Shown here one piece after another: positions 39,168 to 49,510 of a DNA stretch of 64,000 bases. The DNA is taken from positions 29,670,597 through 29,734,596 of the forward strand of contig JAZBQD010000001.1 of NCBI GenBank assembly GCA_036583965.1, in the 5' to 3' direction. A program made the translations under genes and the position numbers. Source of the DNA: Prunella strophiata. Taxonomy: Eukaryota; Chordata; Aves; Passeriformes; Prunellidae. The notes beneath the pieces are model-generated. The model made no database searches and was not told the origin of the DNA. It saw only the letters and a list, made by a program, of their open reading frames with translations. Each line of letters starts with the position of its first letter. The stretch's first letter is position 1.

Positions 39168-42100
39168 CCACAGAACCACTGCTGTGCAGGATACAGCTCC
39201 CAGTTCAGTGTCCTCAGAACCACTGCTGTGCAGGATACAGCTCCCAGTTCAGTGTCCACAGAACCACTGCTGTACAGGATGTACAGCCCCCAGTTCAGTG
39301 TCCCCAAACCACTGCTGTACAGGATGTACAGCTCCAGTTCAGTGTCCACAGAACCACTGCTGTACAGGATGTACAGCTCCCAGTTCAGTGTCCACAGAAC
39401 CACTGCTGTGCAGGATGTACAGCTCCCAGTTCAGTGTCCTCAGAACCACTGCTGTACAGGATACAGCCCCCAGTTCAGTGTCCACAGAACCACTGCTGCA
39501 CAGGATGTACAGCTCCCAGTTCAGTGTCCTCAGAACCACTGCTGCACAGGATGTACAGCTCCCAGTTCAGTGTCCTCAGAACCACTGCTGCACAGGATGT
39601 ACAGCTCCCAGTTCAGTGTCCACAGAACCACTGCTGTCCAGGATGTACAGCCCCCAGTTCAGTGTCCCCAAACCACTGCTGTACAGGATGTACAGCTCCA
39701 GTTCAGTGTCCACAGAACCACTGCTGTACAGGATGTACAGCTCCCAGTTCAGTGTCCACAGAACCACTGCTGTGCAGGATGTACAGCTCCCAGTTCAGTG
39801 TCCTCAGAACCACTGCTGTACAGGATGTACAGCTCCCAGTTCAGTGTCCACAGAACCACTGCTGCACAGGATGTACAGCTCCCAGTTCAGTGTCCTCAGA
39901 ACCACTGCTGCACAGGATGTACAGCTCCCAGTTCAGTGTCCTCAGAACCACTGCTGTACAGGATGTACAGCCCCCAGTTCAGTGTCCTCAGAACCACTGC
40001 TGCACAGGATGTACAGCTCCCAGTTCAGTGTCCACAGAACCACTGCTGTGCAGGATGTACAGCTCCCAGTTCAGTGTCCACAGAACCACTGCTGTACAGG
40101 ATGTACAGCTCCCAGTCAGTGTCCTCAGAACCACTGCTGCACAGGATGTACAGCTCCCAGTTCAGTGTCCTCAGAACACTGCTGTGCAGGATGTACAGCC
40201 TCCCAGTTCAGTGTCCACAGAACCACTGCTGTGCAGGATGTACAGCTCCCAGTTCAGTGTCCTCAGAACCACTGCTGTACAGGATGTACAGCTCCCAGTC
40301 AGTGTCCACAGAACCACTGCTGTACAGGATGTACAGCTCCCAGTTCAGTGTCCTCAGAACCACTGCTGTACAGGATGTACAGCTCCCAGTTCAGTGTCCT
40401 CAGAACCACTGCTGTACAGGATGTACAGCTCCCAGTTCAGTGTCCTCAGAACCACTGCTGTACAGGATGTACAGCTCCCAGTTCAGTGTCCTCAGAACCA
40501 CTGCTGTACAGGATGTACAGCTCCCAGTTCAGTGTCCTCAGAACCACTGCTGTACAGGATGTACAGCTCCCAGTTCAGTGTCCTCAGAACCACTGCTGTA
40601 CAGGATGTACAGCTCCCAGTTCAGTGTCCTCAGAACCACTGCTGTACAGGATGTACAGCTCCCAGTTCAGTGTCCTCAGAACCACTGCTGTACAGGATGT
40701 ACAGCTCCCAGTTCAGTGTCCTCAGAACCACTGCTGTACAGGATGTACAGCTCCCAGTTCAGTGTCCACAGAACCACTGCTGTACAGGATGTACAGCTCC
40801 CAGTTCAGTGTCCTCAGAACCACTGCTGTACAGGATGTACAGCTCCCAGTTCAGTGTCCTCAGAACCACTGCTGTACAGGATGTACAGCTCCCAGTTCAG
40901 TGTCCTCAGAACCACTGCTGTACAGGATGTACAGCTCCCAGTTCAGTGTCCTCAGAACCACTGCTGTACAGGATGTACAGCTCCCAGTTCAGTGTCCTCA
41001 GAACCACTGCTGTACAGGATGTACAGCTCCCAGTTCAGTGTCCTCAGAACCACTGCTGTACAGGATGTACAGCTCCCAGTTCAGTGTCCTCAGAACCACT
41101 GCTGTACAGGATGTACAGCTCCCAGTTCAGTGTCCTCAGAACCACTGCTGTACAGGATGTACAGCTCCCAGTTCAGTGTCCACAGAACCACTGCTGTACA
41201 GGATGTACAGCTCCCAGTTCAGTGTCCTCAGAACCACTGCTGTGCAGGATGTACAGCTCCCAGTTCAGTGTCCTCAGAACCACTGCTGTACAGGATGTAC
41301 AGCTCCCAGTTCAGTGTCCTCAGAACCACTGCTGTACAGGATGTACAGCTCCCAGTTCAGTGTCCTCAGAACCACTGCTGTACAGGATGTACAGCTCCCA
41401 GTTCAGTGTCCTCAGAACCACTGCTGTACAGGATGTACAGCTCCCAGTTCAGTGTCCTCAGAACCACTGCTGTACAGGATGTACAGCTCCCAGTTCAGTG
41501 TCCTCAGAACCACTGCTGTACAGGATGTACAGCTCCCAGTTCAGTGTCCTCAGAACCACTGCTGTACAGGATGTACAGCTCCCAGTTCAGTGTCCTCAGA
41601 ACCACTGCTGTACAGGATGTACAGCTCCCAGTTCAGTGTCCTCAGAACCACTGCTGTACAGGATGTACAGCTCCCAGTTCAGTGTCCTCAGAACCACTGC
41701 TGTACAGGATGTACAGCTCCCAGTTCAGTGTCCTCAAACCACTGCTGTACAGGATGTACAGCCCCCAGTTCAGTGTCCTCAGAACCACTGCTGTACAGGA
41801 TGTACAGCTCCCAGTTCAGTGTCCACAGAACCACTGCTGTACAGGATGTACAGCTCCCAGTTCAGTGTCCACAGAACCACTGCTGTCCAGGATGTACAGC
41901 TCCCAGTTCAGTGTCCTCAGAACCACTGCTGTACAGGATGTACAGCTCCCAGTTCAGTGTCCTCAGAACCACTGCTGCACAGGATGTACAGCTCCCAGTT
42001 CAGTGTCCTCAGAACCACTGCTGTACAGGATGTACAGCTCCCAGTTCAGTGTCCTCAGAACCACTGCTGTACAGGATGTACAGCTCCCAGTTCAGTGTCC

Positions 42101-43134
42101 TCAGAACCACTGCTGTACAGGATGTACAGCTCCCAGTTCAGTGTCCTCAGAACCACTGCTGTACAGGATGTACAGCTCCCAGTTCAGTGTCCTCAGAACC
42201 ACTGCTGTACAGGATGTACAGCTCCCAGTTCAGTGTCCTCAGAACCACTGCTGTACAGGATGTACAGCTCCCAGTTCAGTGTCCACAGAACCACTGCTGT
42301 ACAGGATGTACAGCTCCCAGTTCAGTGTCCTCAGAACCACTGCTGTGCAGGATGTACAGCTCCCAGTTCAGTGTCCTCAGAACCACTGCTGTACAGGATG
42401 TACAGCTCCCAGTTCAGTGTCCTCAGAACCACTGCTGTACAGGATGTACAGCTCCCAGTTCAGTGTCCTCAGAACCACTGCTGTACAGGATGTACAGCTC
42501 CCAGTTCAGTGTCCTCAGAACCACTGCTGTACAGGATGTACAGCTCCCAGTTCAGTGTCCTCAGAACCACTGCTGTACAGGATGTACAGCTCCCAGTTCA
42601 GTGTCCTCAGAACCACTGCTGTACAGGATGTACAGCTCCCAGTTCAGTGTCCTCAGAACCACTGCTGTACAGGATGTACAGCTCCCAGTTCAGTGTCCTC
42701 AGAACCACTGCTGTACAGGATGTACAGCTCCCAGTTCAGTGTCCTCAGAACCACTGCTGTACAGGATGTACAGCTCCCAGTTCAGTGTCCTCAGAACCAC
42801 TGCTGTACAGGATGTACAGCTCCCAGTTCAGTGTCCTCAGAACCACTGCTGTACAGGATGTACAGCTCCCAGTTCAGTGTCCTCAGAACCACTGCTGTGC
42901 AGGATACAGCTCCCAGTTCAGTGTCCACAGAACCACTGCTGTACAGGATGTACAGCTCCCAGTTCAGTGTCCTCAGAACCACTGCTGTGCAGGATGTACA
43001 GCTCCCAGTTCAGTGTCCTCAGAACCACTGCTGTACAGGATGTACAGCTCCCAGTTCAGTGTCCTCAGAACCACTGCTGTACAGGATGTACAGCTCCCAG
43101 TTCAGTGTCCTCAGAACCACTGCTGTACAGGATG
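39168..43134 (+). repeat. Minisatellite: about 87 tandem copies of a 46-bp unit
   Basis: The unit reads, in consecutive blocks, CTCAGAACCACTGCT, GTACAGGATGTACAG, CTCCCAGTTCAGTGTC (46 bp, about 52% GC, no CpG). I counted 87 unit starts by hand across 3967 bp, and the last copy breaks off after GGATG. Common variants are CCACAG for CCTCAG, TGTGCAGG or TGCACAGG or TGTCCAGG for TGTACAGG, a 2-base loss giving GGATACAG, CAGTCAGT for CAGTTCAGT, and AGCCCCC for AGCTCCC. Units 1-26 (to about 40355) are diverged and often 44-47 bp. Units 27-87 are nearly identical. All three forward frames are open (39106-43155, 39228-43184, 39434-43135) because the unit lacks stops in every phase and its length is not a multiple of 3. 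The encoded 46-residue period (blocks SSVSSEPLLYRMYSS, QFSVLRTTAVQDVQ, LPVQCPQNHCCTGCTAP) is the same in each frame. This is not called as a gene. Confidence 0.97.
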
Positions 43135-44751
43135 AAAAAATTCAGGGAAATTTGAGCACTTATGGTGTTAATCCATCCAAGTAATTGTAGAAACCTATAT
43201 ACTTATAGATAAAACATTGCCATTAGCAGTGCAAAATGCAGCTAACATCCTATCACTATCGACAAAGAAAGCAAAAAGAAAGAACACTGCTCCCCTATTC
43301 ACAAGTGCTGAAGTATCAAAATATTTCCATAACTTAATCAAGTTTGGTAAAGCCTAAGAATTACTGCAAGAATATTATCTCAGTACTATGGTCACAAGCA
43401 CCTTGAGCTACTTCCCTGGACCTCCTTCCATCAATTTTAACTATCATTTGAGCTTACAGTGCAAAACAGCAATGCACCAAGACCATCTAAAGCAACAGCC
43501 TGTACTTTTATTGTACAGTTAAATGAAAAAAAGCCTTGCAAAAGCCCTCTGTGAGGTGCAAGAGAGTACAAATAAGATCGCCATGATCTGTTGTGTTTAA
43601 AGTCCATGGCCAATAAAGGATAAGAATTAAAGTCATGATCTTTAATGCAAGCACTGCTCTTCTCCCTGATACAAAAGGATATCAGTAAGCTGCATCAAAA
43701 ACAGTGTATTTCCAATAGGTGTTCAGCACTTAGAAGAAGCACCTGAGAGGTCTTCAAAGTTCCTGCATGACATTTTCAGCTGTGGGACCTACTGTGCTTT
43801 TTACCAAACTGGAACCCAGTAAGTTTAAACTGTCAACTGTGCTTCAGAATAACTGTGAGATTATTCTGCATTCAGACACCTGGGTTCTCATCCTAACTGC
43901 CCCAAATTTACTGCAAAACCTGAAGATTACAGAAAGAGTGTGGTAGGTGGAAATCTGAGCTCATATTCAATACCAAGAAAAGCTCCTGAGGAAAGAATTT
44001 TTCACACTCAAAAGAATTTCTCCTTACAAGAATTCATAATCTGAGTAACATGCATTAAGTACTGCTCTGTGAGGTGTTGATTTGAATAGGCATTCTCACT
44101 TTTTCCATTCTCAACTATAAACTAGACTAGCTCCAAAGATCTATCATAGAGTCTACAATAGATAAGAACAGAGTAGCTTTAATCTGCTATAAACCTCTTT
44201 CCTGCTTCCATGCACACCTTATTGCATTCCTATGGCCAAACTGTGACAAGGACAGCAGTAGAATTATTGTGCCAAATAATAAGTCCCTTTACAAGAGAAA
44301 TGAAGTGAAATGTACAGTACAAGGGACTGAATTATTCAGTAATGCACTTGGCACTAGAGATGTGGAAGTGCCACTTTTCATTAACATCATCAGCCTTATG
44401 TGTCTACACTGTTTCTATATTAAGGCCATGCAGCACAGAGGTACCAGTCACTTGAACCAGATGGGTCACATAAGTCATCTTCATTTCCTCCACATTGCTA
44501 ACTCCCATCCTTTTGGGTCATGTCAGCAATCTGAACCACCCAACAAACTCTGGCCCAGAAGTACATAGCTGTATTAAATCCTAGCCTAGATAACTCTGCC
44601 CTTTCCAGAAAAAGCTAAAAATCCAACAAGACTTCAGACTAACCCAAGGACCTTATGTATCTCAACAATAACCACAAAACTCTAAGACTTCACATCCCTA
44701 GACCTGGGTCTGAGGAGCCATAGCTCAATTTGAACAATGCATTATTTTTTC
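43135..44751. other. Non-coding stretch between minisatellite and LTR
   Basis: Unique AT-rich sequence. A 99-codon plus frame at 44269-44568 has no domain or context and is not called. No repeat-unit relics are seen downstream of the array end. Confidence 0.6.
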
Positions 44752-45262
44752 TGGAATATGTATTTGCTGTTTCAGCTGGGGTACAGTTAATTTTCTTCAG
44801 TGTCTGGTGTGGGGATGTGTTTTGGCTTTGTGCAGAGCACAGGGTTAATAACACAGAGATGGTTTTGTTATTGCTGAGCAGGGCTTGCACAGAGCCAAGG
44901 CCTTTCTGCTTTTCACACTGACACACAGGTGAGGAAGTTGAGGGTGCATGGGAGGTTGGGAGGAGGCACAGCCAGGACAGGTGACCCAAAGTGACATTCC
45001 AGACCATGTGACATCATGCTCTGTAGATAAAGTGAATGGAAGTATGAAGGGGGGACATTTGGAATGATGGTGCTTGTCTTCACAGCTTAAATGTGATGGG
45101 GCTCTACTCTCCCAGTGATAGCTGAACACCTGCTGGCCCACAGGAAGTGGAGAATTTGTTTGCTTGTGGTTTTGCTTTCCCTGTTAAACTTTCCTTATCT
45201 CAACCCATGAGTACTTTGTCTTGTACCCTTCCAATTCTCTCCCAGCCCCACTGGTGGGGGAG
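44752..45262 (+). mobile_element. 3'-truncated solo LTR of an avian endogenous retrovirus (plus strand)
   Basis: This 511-bp block follows the same LTR layout as the minus-strand copy at 16.1-16.7 kb. It has an opening GTTTCAGCTGGGGTACAG motif, a GTTATTGCTGAGCAGGGCTT block, a CAGCCAGGACAGGTGACCC block, a degenerate TATA-like site (TAGATAAAG near 45024-45032), the GCTGAACACCTGC block (45118-45150, four differences in 33 from the other copy) and a TTTGCTTTCCCTGTTAAAC segment near 45170-45190, where the LTR polyadenylation region lies. It stops within AGCCCCACTGGTGGGGGAGT, before the usual 3' terminal part, so the end is lost. Short frames crossing it (63-105 codons) are by-products. No retroviral gene is adjacent. 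Confidence 0.8.
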
Positions 45263-48200
45263 TGGCAGGTTTCTAGTCAGAGGGGATATATGTTCACACA
45301 CAGTAGATAATTATACCACAAGTGTTTTGCAGCTAAAGTTGTTGCACATCCTGTTCTTGGGTTTACCTACTACTGTTTTTCTTCCTCTTTTAGCAGCAGA
45401 TAATTTATTCTTTCCCATTTTCTAAACCCCCAAAATTCAATAAAGGTCCATTAGTTTGTAAAAAAACAAGACCACTTTCATACAGGCGGCTTAACATAAT
45501 TGGTTAAAAGAAGAAAGCTAAGTCAAGTAATTGACTTTGTCCCAATATGGCAGATTGAGGCTAAGAACAATATTTATGCCTGAATTAGAAGAGAAACTGT
45601 GCCTCTTTATTACCATTGTCTATTTCAAAACATACTCTTTTACATATCAAATGATTCAGAGAATTTTCAATACAATATGCCTTGCAATCTAAACAAATGC
45701 AAATACACCAGACATTCTAGAAACCAGGCAGACAGTACAGCTTTGTCCATGTCAGATATCTGTTTGGAAGTCAGCTTGATAGACTAGCCCATCTTATGAC
45801 TCTCTGATGACTTAAATTTTCATACTGTCTCCAAGAAAAGCTGCTACATCTACAAAATTCTTCTCAAGAACTGCTGTTACGTGGGTGGGGAAGAGAGCAA
45901 AATCAATTTCATTTGTCTCCAGAAAATAACCTCTGAAAAGTAAGAGGGTTGAAAATGTGCCTTTCTGGAGGGAGAGGATGGACAGATCCTGAACAGTTAG
46001 GGATTTGGCAGAGCTATTTCATTTAGTGCCTTTGATCAACTTTGGTAGCATCACAATCACCCTGGCTGCACTGACCAAATTATTCTGTTTAACACTGCCT
46101 AACAGCCCAGCTAGAGCAGAGAAACTTTGGAAAAGAAATTTGCACCATCTGCAGCCTACCCCACTAAGGTAAGCCGTTGGTAGTTTAGGGCACAACCTCA
46201 GTATTCTCCCAGCTGCCCACAGAGTACATAAAACAACCACAGGCAATACTGTTACATAAAACTGCATGTAAGAACTGCAATCCAGAGATGACCAAGCAAT
46301 TAATTCATAGACACCAGTATTCACAAGCAAGGAGAAAGAACTTCACAGTGTGTGTCAGCAGTGGCATACCAATGAAATATAGATGTAAAAAAAGCTTCTA
46401 TTATTATAGAACAAATGAGGTAGTAGCACAGATCAGGCAGTCTTACTGATCCAGAAACCCACCATCAGTCTTTTCCAGACCCCAGCCTCTCCTAACTTCT
46501 CCCCTGCTGTTTCATGTCCCCAGTTGCCAACGAACCTGATCAGCTTTCCTGCATGAACCACCTGCTAATCCACCCATCCTTGTTAGCACATTGGAAATCA
46601 TCTGGTGGTCTAGAGAGAAGAATGTAAAGCCTTTAACTACTTCTTGAACTACCCTTTCACCACCATTCATTCAGGTCATAAACATTACAAACTCAACTTC
46701 TCAAAAAAACACTGTGTCAAATAACATCCCCAAATAACAGATCAATGAATGCTGATCACTGTTACTTGAACCCAGAGCAGTCTGTCACCAGTACACAAAC
46801 ACCTCCTGTAAGGCTCTCAAAAGACAGAAATTGTAGAGCTGGCAGATGAAAACACATGAAGAGTAAAGGGTTTTCCTATCCCAAAGCACTTTTTGCCTGA
46901 TTTGAGTTCTGTGAACAGATCAACTTGTTGGGTTGGGATTTTGTTATGTTTGGGCTTGTTTTTTTTCTTGAAGCATTCATGTCCAACCACAGCATAAGTG
47001 GCCAAGTTACTCCAAACTACACTAACAATCCTCTCATCTCAGGATCACAAAATACTCTATAAGCATTTAAATACTAAGACAGCCAACACTGCTTTGATAA
47101 AGACAGTGAAATGCATGAAGAATCATCATCTGTGTGCAGATGGTTTTAGTATATCTTCCAATTGGAGAGGAATAAAAAAAAAAAAATCATTATTTTATAG
47201 GCAAAAAAACCCCTAAACCCCAGATAATTCCTTTAAATGTTTCTACACATACACACAAAAATGCAAATTTGCCTTATTTGAATGGAGGCATGAAATCCAG
47301 GTGTCTGAATTCTCAACTGTACCCATGTTCTTGTCTGCTGTGGAGTATTTTGTCTTCATGTTTGGATCAAATGAGTACTGACACGAAGGTTACTCAAATT
47401 TGTCTGGGATTCAGGATGTTAGTAATTTTTTTTCATTAGCATAACAGTTTGGAAAGCTTCTTAGTAATCATCTAAAAATCAAAGCTAGTATTTTGCCAGA
47501 AACTACTTGTTGAAATATTACGAATTTTAACTGCTACAAAACATCAGTCTGATTATTAATCATATTCTTCTGTTTAACAATAACTCTGTGAGCCAGAAGC
47601 AGGATTTCGAGGAGGATTACTGAGGAAACTCTGTATATGAGCATTGTTATGAAGAGCATGTAATTTCATGACTGGGCAAACAAGCCTTCAACTTTGCTAT
47701 TTTGTGTTGTCTTCTAATTTGTCTGTTCACAGATTTCAAAAAGCTTGACTAACAAAGCAAACATTTCACCAGTTGGCCATGCTTCTGCAAACCAAAAGTT
47801 AGAACTCAAAGACCTTTGTTGATAGATTATCTTGGCCATCATCACGACAATCACCATATAACCAGCTTCTTTCTCCTTCTGACATTAAAAGGTCTACAGA
47901 GTTCAGAAGTACAGTAATAACTTCAATTTACCAAACATCTATACACAGAGTACACATCTCACAGTCTAGTACAACTTGATTACACAGTTCATCTAGCAAA
48001 ATTCACTTGAGAATCAGCCAACCATACTAAAGAATCTAAGCCAAATTATATGCATTTTCAGTCATGCTCGAATAGCCACTACATTAACATAAAATTCACT
48101 TCCAAAATCAAGCAAACCAACCACCACCTAGTTATCTATGTATTTATCTCCTCTTCTGCCATGAAGGAAGCAAGTGGTGTGGCCAGTTGAGAGAAGAAAA

Positions 48201-48390
48201 CACCATCCCAAAAGCCTGCAGTATGCTTTATACTGGACTTGCTCATACAACTCCTGGTGCAAGTTTCCCAGACCCAGGTGACTGCAAAAGCAGACAAAGG
48301 GACCCACAGAATCCAAGCAGGCTACTGAGCCTTATTGCTGGTGTTTGGTAACAACAAATTGACATTTGTAGTAAAGGGTTTTAACCAAGA
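45263..48390. other. Non-coding stretch
   Basis: No gene is recognised. The 103-codon minus frame at 46019-46330 has hydrophobic runs but no start context, neighbours or family resemblance, so it stays uncalled. A short A run sits near 47177. The rest is unique AT-rich sequence. Confidence 0.55.
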
Positions 48391-48515
48391 GTTCAAGGAA
48401 TGTTTGGACAAAACTCCCAGGCATGTGATCTGACTCTTGGGCATGGTCCTGTGCAGGGGCATGAGTTGAAACCAATCCTTGTAGGTCCCTTCCAACCCAG
48501 CATATTCTGTGATTA
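48391..48515 (+). mobile_element. CR1 LINE 3' end (5'-truncated)
   Basis: The segment has the diagnostic CR1 tail: TTTGGACAAAACTCCCAGGC, then TGTGATCTGACTCTTGGGCA, GTCCTGTGCAGGGGCATGAG, CCTTGTAGGTCCCTTCCAAC and a final ATTCTGTGATT that corresponds to the ATTCTATGATT terminal repeat of avian CR1. It is 5'-truncated to about 125 bp, as most CR1 copies are, and it lacks coding sequence. The minus-strand frames that cross it (65 and 104 codons) are by-products. Confidence 0.85.
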
Positions 48516-49169
48516 CCAACCATTGCCCAGTGTTCTTTAGGCATTAAATTAAGGGAGAAGAAGCACTGCCTTGGCACACAGCACCTCAGTATGAGATGCA
48601 TCGCACACATGACCACCACACCCACCTGTGCGGGGGCACCAAACATGAACTGCCTTTCTTTTTGAGGAGTTTAATGTTAAATTTTACATAACAGAACTTC
48701 TCTGTTAAGATAAAACTAGTTAGTTTCAAGAAAAAAAATCTAGCTTTAAAGAGATAAAATAAGATGTTTCAAAATTCTAATTATCCTATTCTGTTCTACT
48801 TACCTTATACAGAAACAGACATTTATTTTGCCTATACAGTATTTAGTTTGCTGGAGACAAAAATGTGATCAGTAGTTTTCCAAAATGAACCATGTTTATT
48901 TGGGTTGGCAGCAGGGAGAGCTTTTTTCTGAGTCACATCCATGCCCTGCCACCTGTGGCAAGAAGCTTGTTTTGCAACAGAACAGTGCTAAATTGTGGAT
49001 GAGTGCTGGAAAATTTAATTAAAACTCACTTCAAAACCAACACATCGTGTAAGCATCTCAGGAAATCTATAGGTTCATCATTAAATTCATTAGCAAGTTT
49101 ATAAAATCCAAAAACAAAAAATCTGTTCAAATATGCATGAACACACACAGAGAAAGCAGCCACCCCCAG
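48516..49169. other. Non-coding stretch
   Basis: Unique AT-rich sequence with no recognised gene or element, leading into a composition change at about 49170. Confidence 0.6.
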
Positions 49170-49510
49170 TAATTCAAATTCTCTTGGACCTGGTGTATTG
49201 TGGCGAGGCCCCCGGAGTAAGGCAAACACGAGCGACCATCTGTTATTTTTGTCTGCAAAGCAGCAACTTCCCCCTGATGAATCTTTGATAGCAGCCAAGC
49301 AATGGCAGCGACTGCTGTGGCAGGAACTGACAGCCAGCAGCCCCAGCCTCCATTTCTCTTTTCACTCAACCTGCATGTTAAATGGCTGCTTCAAACCCAG
49401 GAGTAGCTCTTTACATATTAAAACCAAATATGCCTTTTCTGCGCTTTCATTTAAATTACAGCAAATGAAGGGAAGTGTCAGGGAGCAAGCGAAAGGAAAA
49501 AAGAAAGGGG
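49170..49510. promoter_or_regulatory. Candidate conserved non-coding element with retained CpGs
   Basis: About 340 bases carry at least six CpGs (near 49205, 49213, 49229, 49233, 49309 and 49441), unusual for this CpG-poor window, in non-repetitive sequence with long TTAAA/ATTTAAAT and CAGC-rich blocks and no transposon match. Overlapping frames on both strands (49026-49298 minus, 49127-49369 minus, 49198-49527 plus) share the DNA and none has a domain. Retained CpGs and low repeat content suggest constraint, but conservation cannot be tested here. An undetected exon is an alternative. Confidence 0.35.

Noticed and set aside
39101..39767. Minus-strand frames of 63-100 codons inside the minisatellite
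   Set aside because: The reverse unit contains a TGA in one phase, so frames end within each 138-base superperiod unless a variant removes it. These are shadows of repeat variants.
39168..43134. CRISPR array
   Set aside because: The units are contiguous with no unique spacers between repeats, and the context is a vertebrate genome. It is a tandem minisatellite.
39106..43184. Giant repeat-protein genes of 1233-1349 codons
   Set aside because: All three forward frames are open for the same reason (46-bp unit, no stops, length not divisible by 3) and encode the same periodic peptide. There is no signal peptide, domain, splice structure or upstream promoter evidence.
44690..45425. Short genes across the plus-strand LTR
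   Set aside because: The frames fall inside a non-coding LTR and lie on both strands. They are by-products of the repeat.
46019..46330. 103-codon minus-strand frame with hydrophobic runs
   Set aside because: No family resemblance, neighbour, or splice or promoter context. Similar frames are common by chance in this window.
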